From Azoarcus sp. (lineage in GTDB: Bacteria; Pseudomonadota; Gammaproteobacteria; Burkholderiales; Rhodocyclaceae), in NCBI GenBank assembly GCA_031282905.1, contig JAITCV010000179.1, forward strand, positions 1 to 12,133: a DNA stretch of 12,133 nt, read 5' to 3'. The translations under genes were made by a program, and so were the position numbers. Positions 6,226-12,133 of this stretch are shown piece after piece. The first letter of the stretch is position 1; every line of letters starts with the position of its first letter. The notes beneath the pieces were generated by a model. That model had not been told where the DNA came from. It worked only from the letters and a program-made list of their open reading frames with translations, and ran no database searches.

Positions 6226-7794
6226 TCAGCGCACCAGATCGTGGTTGTAGTCGCTTACTCCCATCAGCCGGGTTTCGTCATCCAGACGTTCCAGTACGGC
6301 ATTGACCAGCGTGGTGAGGATGTACATCGCGCCTTCATAACCCAGGGTGGTCATGCGGTGCAGGTGGTGGCGGTCGAAAATCGGGAAACCGAGCCGGATC
6401 AGCGGCACCTCGAAATCCTTGCCTTTGTGCAGGGTGTCGCGCTGGATGTACTTGCCATAACTGTTGCCGATGAGAAAATCCGGCTTGTCGGTGAAGCACA
6501 GGCTGCGCAAATGCCAGAGGTCATGACCAGGATAGGTTTTGCCTTGGGTGCCATAAGGCGAAGTGGCAAGGAGTTTGTCCATCGCCTTCGCCCATTTCTT
6601 GGAGCCATTATGGCAAAGGATGTGGGTTGGCTCGATGCCCAGTTCCAACATGAAACCCACCATGCCGTAAGTGAAATCGGGATCGCCGTAGATCGCCATT
6701 TTCTTGCCGTGCAGCCAGGCGTGGGAATCGGTCATCATGTCGACGAGCCGTCCACGTTCCTTGGTGAGCGAATCGGGAATTTCCTTGCCGGTCACTTGCG
6801 AGATCGCCATCAGGAATTCGTCGGTAGCGGACAGCCCCATCGGAATGGTGATCTTGGGCACCTCGTGATTCCAAGTGCCTTCGACGTATTTCCTGGTCTT
6901 TTCCAAGCCCTGGGGTTGCAGCAGGAAAGTGGTGATGGCGTTGGGCGCATCCTTGACTTCGGGGATGGTGGTGCCGCCCGCGTACATGCGGAATTCGCCA
7001 TCCGCTGGCGTGTCGAGTACTTCCTCGGGGTCACAGAGGAATGTGTAGCTCACCTCCATTTCCTTCAACATCCGCTTGATGACGCGGTAGTTGCCGAGAT
7101 AAGTCTCGAAACCAGGAACGATATTGATCCTGCCGTTCTTGCCGGGCTCTTTGCCTTCCATTTCGTTCAGGGTGAAATAGCGCAGGATGCCCTCTTCCAT
7201 GTTGTCCCAGCCGGTGACATGGGAGCCGACAAAGGAAGGTGTATGGGCAAAAGGCACCGGGAAATCCTTGTCCAGGTAACCTTCGCTCTTGGCATTGTTG
7301 ATGAATGCGTTCAAGTCGTCGCCAATGACCTCGGCGATACAGGTGGTCGACATCGCGATCATTTCCGCGCCATAAAGACGAGTGGCGTTGGAGAGCCCTT
7401 CATGGACATTCTTCTGGCCGCCGAATACCGCGGCGTCCTCGGTCATGGAATCGGCGATGAAGGCGATCGGCTCCTTGAAATGGCGGTTGAAATAGGTGCG
7501 GAAATACGCCACGCAACCTTGCGAACCATGGATATAGACCAGGCTCTTGTGAAAACCCAGGCCGCAAAGCGCGGAACCAAGCGGCTGGCACGCCTTGGCC
7601 GGGTTGATGGTCAGCGCCTCGCGCTTGAAATTGATCTCCTGGTATTCCGGCGTCGTTGTCCAGTCGAAGGTTTCCTTCACCTTGTCCGCGCCGGGATTTT
7701 CTTCAAAACCCGCGCGTTTCCTCGCCAGGGTGTCCTTGTAGTCGTCATTGCGAAACAAGGGGTAACAAGGCTTGATGTTTTCTACGTCCTGCAT
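6226..7794 (-). CDS. nifK: Nitrogenase MoFe protein beta subunit
   Basis: Beta subunit of the alpha2beta2 dinitrogenase; it shares the P-cluster with NifD. The 522-residue product carries P-cluster ligands C69, C94 and C152 and the serine S187, each one position below the Azotobacter vinelandii numbering (70, 95, 153, 188). The sequence is collinear with that group of molybdenum nitrogenases (length about 523). The frame opens nine codons earlier (ATG at 7821), but the ATG at 7794 (MQDVENIKPCYPLFRNDDYK) matches the family start and has AAAGGAG 7 bases upstream, while the earlier ATG has none. It follows nifD after 120 bases. No defects were seen. Confidence 0.98.
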   Translation of the reverse strand: MQDVENIKPCYPLFRNDDYKDTLARKRAGFEENPGADKVKETFDWTTTPEYQEINFKREALTINPAKACQPLGSALCGLGFHKSLVYIHGSQGCVAYFRTYFNRHFKEPIAFIADSMTEDAAVFGGQKNVHEGLSNATRLYGAEMIAMSTTCIAEVIGDDLNAFINNAKSEGYLDKDFPVPFAHTPSFVGSHVTGWDNMEEGILRYFTLNEMEGKEPGKNGRINIVPGFETYLGNYRVIKRMLKEMEVSYTFLCDPEEVLDTPADGEFRMYAGGTTIPEVKDAPNAITTFLLQPQGLEKTRKYVEGTWNHEVPKITIPMGLSATDEFLMAISQVTGKEIPDSLTKERGRLVDMMTDSHAWLHGKKMAIYGDPDFTYGMVGFMLELGIEPTHILCHNGSKKWAKAMDKLLATSPYGTQGKTYPGHDLWHLRSLCFTDKPDFLIGNSYGKYIQRDTLHKGKDFEVPLIRLGFPIFDRHHLHRMTTLGYEGAMYILTTLVNAVLERLDDETRLMGVSDYNHDLVR

Positions 7795-7872
7795 CTCGAT
7801 CTCCTTTGCGGCACCACCCATCCGTGGATACGCGCCAAAGTCAGGTCATCTGGGGAAAAGCTCTTGCACACA

Positions 7873-7894
7873 GGGGCAAAAGGCGCATTGCCCC
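7873..7894 (-). other. Hairpin in nifD-nifK spacer
   Basis: GGGGCAA at 7873-7879 and TTGCCCC at 7888-7894 form a perfect 7-bp inverted repeat with an 8-base loop, about 20 bases after the nifD stop. No T run follows on the transcribed strand. It is a possible mRNA stability or processing element. Confidence 0.5.
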
Positions 7895-7914
7895 CGCTTG
7901 AAGCGGAAGCGCGG

Positions 7915-9390
7915 TCAGGCCGCATCCTTCAACGCCTCCTCATCCTTCTTTTTCAGCCAGGGCGCTTTCATGTTCTTCCAGCACGGATTGTTGAGCGTCA
8001 TATCCATGTCGCGCGCGAAAATGGCAAAACCGTCAACACCGTGATACGGCCCGGAATAATCCCAGGAGTGCAGTTGGCGGAAAGGGATGCCCATCTTGTG
8101 GAAAACGTATTTTTCCTTGATGCCGGAGCCAATCAGGTCTGGTTTCATCGCCTCCACGAATTGCTCGAATTCGTAGCCAGTGACGTCATCATAGATCAGG
8201 GTTGCGTCGCCCATGTCCTTGATGGTGCGGTCGTAATCGTCGTTATGGGCAAATTCATAGCCCGTGCCGACCACTTCCATGCCCAGGTCTTCATACGCGC
8301 CCACCACGTGCCGCGGTCGCAGGCCGCCGACGTAGAGCATCACCTTCCTGCCTTCCAGGCGCGGGCGATATTTGGCGATCACCGCCTCCATCAGCGGCGT
8401 GTATTTCTCGATCACGCGCTCCGCGCCTTCCTTGATTTTGTCGTCGAAGAAAGAAGCGATCTTGCGCAGGGATTCCTTGATCTTGGTTGGACCAAAGAAA
8501 TTGTATTCCAGCCAAGGGATACCGTATTTTTCCTCCATGTGGCGGCTGATGTAATTCATCGAACGGTAGCAATGCAGGAGATTCAGTTTCACGTTGGGCG
8601 TGTTTTCCATCTCCGCCAGCGTACCATCGCCCGACCATTGCGCGACGACCCGCAGGCCCATTTCTTCGAGCAAGATGCGCGAAGCCCAGGCATCGCCACC
8701 GATGTTGTAATCGCCGAGAATCGCCACATCATAAGGCGTCTTCTCGAACGGCTGCCCGTCGCGGTTGGAAAGAATCCAGTCGCGCACCGAATCGTTGGCG
8801 ATATGGTGCCCGAGCGATTGCGACACGCCGCGAAAGCCTTCGCAGCGCACGGGCACCACCGGCTTGCCGATTTCGGCGGCAGTTTTCTTGGCTACGGCTT
8901 CGATATCGTCGCCGATCAGGCCGATCGGACATTCGGACTGGATCGAGATGCCCTTGTTCAAGGGAAAGAGTTGCTCGATTTCGCCGATCAGCTTGGTGAG
9001 TTTCTTGTCACCGCCGAATACCACATCCTTTTCCTGGAAATCGGAAGTGAAATTGATTTCGCAAAAGGCGTCTACCCCGGTCGTGCCGATGTAGTAATTG
9101 CGGCGGCCGGCACGGGCATATTGACCACAGCCGACCGGGCCGTGCGAGATGGAAATCATGTCCTTGATCGGCCCCCAAACCACGCCCTTCGAGCCCGCAT
9201 AGGCACAGCCGCGCATGGTCATCACCCCCGGCAGGGATTTGCGGTTGGAGGTTATGCACTTTTTTGATGATTCCAACGTTTTATCGTTGACCATCAGGTG
9301 CTTGGCCCGGTCCTTCTTGGCCTTTTCAGGATAAACCTCGAGCACTTCCTGGATAAGGCTCTCGGTTTCTTCACGGGTGAGTGCAGCCAT
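7915..9390 (-). CDS. nifD: Nitrogenase MoFe protein alpha subunit
   Basis: Alpha subunit of dinitrogenase, holding the FeMo cofactor where N2 is reduced. The 491-residue product has P-cluster ligands C62, C88 and C154. Active-site residues R96, Q191 and H195 are at the same numbers as in A. vinelandii. FeMo-co ligands C274 and H441 are one below the A. vinelandii numbers (275, 442). These features mark a molybdenum nitrogenase, not a vanadium or iron-only form. The start chosen is the ATG at 9390 (MAALTREETESLIQEVLEVY), 7 bases after GAGGAG; an ATG two codons earlier overlaps the ribosome binding site, and the frame opens further to 9471 without homology. It follows nifH after 115 bases. Confidence 0.98.
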   Translation of the reverse strand: MAALTREETESLIQEVLEVYPEKAKKDRAKHLMVNDKTLESSKKCITSNRKSLPGVMTMRGCAYAGSKGVVWGPIKDMISISHGPVGCGQYARAGRRNYYIGTTGVDAFCEINFTSDFQEKDVVFGGDKKLTKLIGEIEQLFPLNKGISIQSECPIGLIGDDIEAVAKKTAAEIGKPVVPVRCEGFRGVSQSLGHHIANDSVRDWILSNRDGQPFEKTPYDVAILGDYNIGGDAWASRILLEEMGLRVVAQWSGDGTLAEMENTPNVKLNLLHCYRSMNYISRHMEEKYGIPWLEYNFFGPTKIKESLRKIASFFDDKIKEGAERVIEKYTPLMEAVIAKYRPRLEGRKVMLYVGGLRPRHVVGAYEDLGMEVVGTGYEFAHNDDYDRTIKDMGDATLIYDDVTGYEFEQFVEAMKPDLIGSGIKEKYVFHKMGIPFRQLHSWDYSGPYHGVDGFAIFARDMDMTLNNPCWKNMKAPWLKKKDEEALKDAA

Positions 9391-9452
9391 ATTCATTCTC
9401 CTCTTCGCGCGGGCAGCTATCCGTGCACGCACACGATTGAAGTCTTGTCCTT

Positions 9453-9482
9453 GTCCCGCGCGCAAACACAAACATGCGGGAC
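9453..9482 (-). other. Hairpin in nifH-nifD spacer
   Basis: GTCCCGC at 9453-9459 and GCGGGAC at 9476-9482 form a perfect 7-bp inverted repeat with a 16-base loop, starting about 24 bases after the nifH stop. There is no T run. Stem-loops in this spacer are known in other diazotrophs, where they help keep nifH mRNA more abundant than nifDK. That role here is inferred. Confidence 0.55.
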
Positions 9483-9505
9483 GAGCGTATCAAGCCTGCT
9501 GCTGT

Positions 9506-10402
9506 TCAAGCGGCGGCAGCTTCGGCAGCCAGTTCAGCGGCGGTCTTGCCGACGATGGATTCATCTTCCGCGTCCATGATGCCGAACTCCATCAACAACT
9601 CTTCGAGCTCGTCCATGGTGCAGGGCGTGGGGATGACAAACTTCTTGTTGTCGATGATCTTGCGCGCCAGCGCCCGGTATTCGTCGGCCTGCTTGGCCTT
9701 CGGGTCGTACTCGATCACCGTCATGCGGCGGATTTCCGCATGCTGCACGGTATTGTCGCGCGGCACGAAGTGGATCATTTGCGTACCCAGCTTGGCGGCC
9801 AGCGCCTCGATCAATTCGTCCTCGCGGTCGGTCTTCCGGGAATTGCAGATCAGCCCCGCCAAGCGCACGCCACCCGAATTGGCGTATTTCACGATGCCCT
9901 TCGAGATATTGTTGGCCGCATACATCGCCATCATCTCGCCCGAACACACGATGTAGATTTCCTGCGCCTTGTTTTCCCGAATCGGCATGGCAAAACCGCC
10001 GCACACCACGTCGCCCAGTACGTCATAGAAGACGAAGTCGAGGTCTTCATCGTAAGCGCCCTCTTCTTCGAGAAAGTTGATCGCGGTGATCACCCCGCGC
10101 CCGGCGCAACCCACGCCCGGTTCCGGACCGCCAGATTCAACGCATTTGACATTGCCGAAACCAACCGACATCACATCTTCCAACTCGAGATCTTCCACGC
10201 TGCCGGCCTGCGCGGCCAATTCCATCACTGAGTTCTGCGCTTTCGAGTGCAGGATCAGGCGGGTGGAATCGGCCTTGGGGTCGCAACCGACGATCATCAC
10301 TTTCTTGCCCGCTTCGGCGAGCGCGGCGACGAGATTCTGGGTGGTGGTGGATTTGCCGATGCCGCCTTTACCATAGATGGCGCATTGACGAAGTTTTGCC
10401 AT
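9506..10402 (-). CDS. nifH: Nitrogenase iron protein (dinitrogenase reductase)
   Basis: Homodimeric ATP-dependent electron donor to the MoFe protein, also needed for FeMo-co maturation. The 298-residue product begins MAKLRQCAIYGKGGIGKSTT, with the P-loop at 11-18. The bridging [4Fe-4S] ligands are C99 and C134, and the DraT target arginine is R102 in CAGRGVI. The DVLGDVVCGGFAMPIRENKA segment is diagnostic. The C-terminal tail is alanine-rich (AAELAAEAAAA). The ATG at 10402 has AAGGAG about 9 bases upstream. It is the first gene of the nif operon, driven by the sigma-54 promoter at 10478-10492, with draT divergent. R102 being intact fits control by ADP-ribosylation. Confidence 0.99.
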   Translation of the reverse strand: MAKLRQCAIYGKGGIGKSTTTQNLVAALAEAGKKVMIVGCDPKADSTRLILHSKAQNSVMELAAQAGSVEDLELEDVMSVGFGNVKCVESGGPEPGVGCAGRGVITAINFLEEEGAYDEDLDFVFYDVLGDVVCGGFAMPIRENKAQEIYIVCSGEMMAMYAANNISKGIVKYANSGGVRLAGLICNSRKTDREDELIEALAAKLGTQMIHFVPRDNTVQHAEIRRMTVIEYDPKAKQADEYRALARKIIDNKKFVIPTPCTMDELEELLMEFGIMDAEDESIVGKTAAELAAEAAAA

Positions 10403-10477
10403 GATGTATTACTCCTTGTCGAGGAACCGAAACTGACTCAAAACCGGCTACAAACGTTGAGCCACGCCTATATCCCT

Positions 10478-10492
10478 GCAATCGCCGTGCCA
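10478..10492 (-). promoter_or_regulatory. Sigma-54 (RpoN) promoter of nifH
   Basis: The minus strand reads TGGCACGGCGATTGC at 10492-10478, a full match to the conserved -24 TGGCAC and -12 TTGC elements with the standard 5-base spacing. The predicted transcription start is near 10466, giving a leader of about 64 bases to nifH. Together with the site at 10591-10606 this indicates NifA-dependent expression. Confidence 0.88.
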
Positions 10493-10512
10493 AGTCTATG
10501 GAAATCAGCTAA

Positions 10513-11472
10513 ATGACTGAAAAAAAAGAAAATTTGCCCGTATCTCCCCCCCTGGAAAGCACGTTTCCGCCTGATACGGCTCCTACAATTTGTCGGGCGA
10601 ACGACATTGGAAGCGACAAACCCTCCCACAAAGACAGGCAAGTGATCCCACTGGAAATCGCTCGTCTCACCCTGCCCGCATCCTGTCGCCTGTCGCTCAA
10701 CCGCTGCAACCTGCCCACCGAGGCGCTGGCAAGTTTCGCTTTCCAACTCGATCCTCGAAGCCTCGAACTTGACGGCATACACTCATTGCATCATGGGCTG
10801 TTCGAGCGCCTGGATGAAGAGCCCGACCCCACCGCCCGTGTCTCGCTTTTCCGCAGACACATGAATGCCTGTTTCATGCTCGATGCCCCGCCGGAAATGG
10901 GCCTATCGCCATCGGTGCGCGTCGATCGCAGCCGCATGGACTATCTCTGTCTGCTGCATGGCTGGATGTTCAGTGCCGAGAGTCGTGAAGGCGCGGTGCT
11001 CAAGGCTTGGGTGGAATCCCGCTTCGGGCTGGTCACTCGTTACCACTGCGGCATGCTCGACGCGCTACGGCAAGGCGGGGAAACCCGCGCCGCGTTCGAG
11101 CACAGCGTCGCCGCCGGGCTGTACAACGCCAGCGCGCTGGAAAGCCAGCTCGATCTGCTCTACTCATGGGGCCAATACGAACTCGGGCGGCGCCATCCCG
11201 GCCAGCGCCATTTCACCCTTTACCGCGGGCTATCCAGCCTGCGCACCAATCTGCCCCGGCTCGACGATGGACGCCAACTGGTCGAACTCAACAATTTGAG
11301 TTCCTTTTCCGCCAGCCTCGAGCGCGCCGACGAATTCGGCAACATCGTCATATCCTGCGCCATTCCCGCCGCCAAGATCCTCGTCTTTCCGGGGCTGTTG
11401 CCCGGACTGCTGCGCAGCGAAGACGAATATCTGGTGATCGGCGGGGTGGTTGCCGTGCGCCGGGAGTATTGA
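10513..11472 (+). CDS. draT: NAD(+)--dinitrogen-reductase ADP-D-ribosyltransferase
   Basis: Inactivates NifH by moving ADP-ribose from NAD to its arginine (R102 here) when ammonium or darkness/energy limitation signals switch-off. Family marks, numbered from the ATG at 10513, are SLNRCNLPTEALAS (61-74), AVLKAWVESRFGLVTR (161-176), LYRG (R238), NNLSSFS (260-266) and SEDEYLVIGG with E303/E305. This is the R-S-ExE pattern of arginine-specific ADP-ribosyltransferases. The start is uncertain. The ATG at 10513 gives 319 residues with a weak ribosome binding site, while a GTG at 10642 gives 276 residues, the length I recall for Rhodospirillum rubrum DraT. The first 43 codons are AT-rich at third positions, lack family similarity and contain the NifA-type site. 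draG does not follow. Confidence 0.93.
   Translation: MTEKKENLPVSPPLESTFPPDTAPTICRANDIGSDKPSHKDRQVIPLEIARLTLPASCRLSLNRCNLPTEALASFAFQLDPRSLELDGIHSLHHGLFERLDEEPDPTARVSLFRRHMNACFMLDAPPEMGLSPSVRVDRSRMDYLCLLHGWMFSAESREGAVLKAWVESRFGLVTRYHCGMLDALRQGGETRAAFEHSVAAGLYNASALESQLDLLYSWGQYELGRRHPGQRHFTLYRGLSSLRTNLPRLDDGRQLVELNNLSSFSASLERADEFGNIVISCAIPAAKILVFPGLLPGLLRSEDEYLVIGGVVAVRREY
10591..10606. promoter_or_regulatory. NifA upstream activator sequence
   Basis: TGT-N10-ACA (TGTCGGGCGAACGACA) is an exact match to the NifA binding consensus. It lies about 125-140 bases upstream of the predicted nifH transcription start, the usual distance for looping to the RpoN promoter. An AT-rich segment (10501-10535, with an eight-A run at 10520-10527) lies between the two. 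AATCAG-N4-ATG at 10503-10515 is one mismatch from an IHF site. Confidence 0.78.
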
Positions 11473-11518
11473 CTGACTCGTCCTTGACGTTGCGGATGGC
11501 TGAACCAGTCAACGCACT

Positions 11519-11560
11519 CTTTTCGATGGATAGGGCGACACCTGCGTCGCCCTTGAAAAG
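11519..11560. repeat. Nested inverted repeat after draT
   Basis: AGGGCGAC (11532-11539) and GTCGCCCT (11546-11553) form a perfect 8-bp stem with a 6-base loop. It is flanked by an outer pair CTTTTC (11519-11524) and GAAAAG (11555-11560); alternatively GATGG (11525-11529) pairs with CCATC (11561-11565). It lies 46 bases after the draT stop. No T run follows on either strand, so it is at best a weak draT terminator. Confidence 0.5.
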
Positions 11561-11606
11561 CCATCTGATTGCCAAGGGCCTGTGGCCCAGGATTTCAGAC
11601 TGCCCT

Positions 11607-11818
11607 GTTTTCCTTGACCTCTATCTCTTGCCCGCAGGCAAGATGCCGATTGCTACGCCGAAATTCGCCACCAAATCGTCAGCACCGGCCAAAACATCGG
11701 GGAAATGGACATGATGATCGCGGCGCACGCGCTCTCTGCCGCGGCAACACTGGTCACCAACGATCTGCGCCATTTCGAGCGAGTCGAAGCGCCCTTGATC
11801 CTGGAAAACTGGGTATAG
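11607..11818 (+). pseudogene. VapC-like PIN-domain toxin, C-terminal remnant
   Basis: From 11642 the plus strand encodes DADCYAEIRHQIVSTGQNIG, then EMDMMIAAHALSAAATLVTN and DLRHFERVEAPLILENWV, ending at TAG 11816-11818. This is the C-terminal half of a type II toxin VapC (PIN ribonuclease): the D of EMDMMIAAHA and the TND motif are conserved active-site positions. Just upstream, in another frame, VFLDLYLLPAGK (11607-11642) resembles the preceding strand of the family, which implies a frameshift near 11640. A stop at 11615-11617 closes the downstream frame. The N-terminal half with the first catalytic aspartates, and any VapB antitoxin, are absent. It is a decayed toxin-antitoxin locus. Confidence 0.72.
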
Positions 11819-11897
11819 CGGCTTCCGGGTAGAGGATATTTCCACGCCATGTTTTTGGTATTTTTGCCTGTCCATCCCGTTCCACTGTCGCAATCAA

Positions 11898-12133
11898 TCA
11901 GGCGTTCAACATCACCAGGCCAGACAGAATGATGTCGGACAACACCGGAGCGCGTTGGAACAGGTAAAAATGCCCGCCATCGAAACGATGACAGCAAAAC
12001 GCGGCGGTGGTAAGACGCCGCCATTTTTCCATATCCGCGCCTTCGACGATGTCGTTTGCGCCGTACAAAGCGGTCACGGGGATTTCCAGCGCGGCAAGCT
12101 CAATGGGCCGGTATTGCATGACCGCGCCCAGAT
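11898..12133 (-). CDS. Type II thioesterase (GrsT/SrfAD-like), C-terminal part
   Basis: Alpha/beta-hydrolase thioesterase that in this family removes wrongly loaded acyl groups from carrier proteins of non-ribosomal peptide or polyketide synthases. Only the last 78 codons or so are present; the frame continues past the window edge. Visible are the YRP segment, LEIPVTALYGANDIVEGADM with the acid residue of the triad in the GAND turn, and FDGGHFYLFQ with the catalytic histidine. The nucleophile serine must lie outside the window. Stop is TGA at 11898-11900; no terminator was seen after it. It faces draT convergently and has no evident link to nitrogen fixation; a biosynthetic cluster may begin to the right. 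Confidence 0.8.
   Translation of the reverse strand, partial: LGAVMQYRPIELAALEIPVTALYGANDIVEGADMEKWRRLTTAAFCCHRFDGGHFYLFQRAPVLSDIILSGLVMLNA

Larger units (their letters stand above)
11473..11897. other. Region without intact gene between draT and the thioesterase
   Basis: These 425 bases hold an inverted repeat and a VapC-like remnant (listed separately). Nothing else is supported: no draG, tRNA or promoter was recognised. Open frames here are short or continue out of frame from inside draT. Confidence 0.65.

Noticed and set aside
5521..9267. Stop-free frame of 1248 codons on the plus strand, antisense to the amidotransferase, nifK and most of nifD
   Set aside because: It is the mirror frame of strongly codon-biased genes. 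The translation has no recognisable domain and the start lies inside the amidotransferase gene. Only its length is notable.
11007..11714. 235-codon plus-strand frame overlapping draT
   Set aside because: Arginine- and alanine-rich out-of-frame translation of draT; only its last part (11607-11642) is of interest, as a piece of the PIN remnant.
1..12133. CRISPR array, tRNA/rRNA genes, riboswitch, phage or defence genes
   Set aside because: No regularly spaced repeats, cloverleaf sequences or relevant protein motifs were seen on either strand.

Overview
The window reads as a proteobacterial chromosome segment, most likely from a betaproteobacterial diazotroph. That placement rests on the style of the ribosomal and EF-G proteins and on the nif gene order; the genus cannot be read from this stretch. 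Three blocks are present. Everything from about 10.4 kb down to position 1 is transcribed on the minus strand, draT is transcribed divergently on the plus strand, and the right edge holds degraded DNA and an unrelated partial gene.

Right to left, the nitrogenase block begins with nifH, nifD and nifK (Fe protein and both MoFe subunits, all with their cluster ligands). These are followed by a class I glutamine amidotransferase-like gene, nifT, a small 2[4Fe-4S] ferredoxin (fdxN type), a NafY/NifY-type FeMo-co carrier, a small uncharacterised protein and the nif-specific ferredoxin III (fdxB type). All nine genes are co-directional with gaps of at most about 120 bases. A good sigma-54 promoter (10478-10492) and a perfect NifA-type site (10591-10606) lie upstream of nifH. 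Divergent from nifH is draT, whose product ADP-ribosylates NifH on the arginine that is present here (R102). The usual partner draG is not in the window. The picture is a NifA/RpoN-controlled operon for nitrogenase structure and electron supply, plus post-translational switch-off.

The str block (rpsL, rpsG, fusA and the start of tuf) follows directly, 425 bases after fdxB and on the same strand. The junction contains a frameshifted fragment of an IS5-like transposase, a strong sigma-70 promoter, and a textbook intrinsic-terminator hairpin with a T run lying between that promoter and the rpsL start codon.

Right of draT there is no intact gene for about 425 bases: a nested inverted repeat, then the C-terminal remnant of a VapC-like PIN toxin. 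A partial type II thioesterase (GrsT/SrfAD-like) on the minus strand runs off the window.

I see no wholly new system. The points most worth following are the leader terminator of the str operon, the amidotransferase gene inside the nif operon, draT without draG, and the NifA site lying inside the longest draT reading frame.
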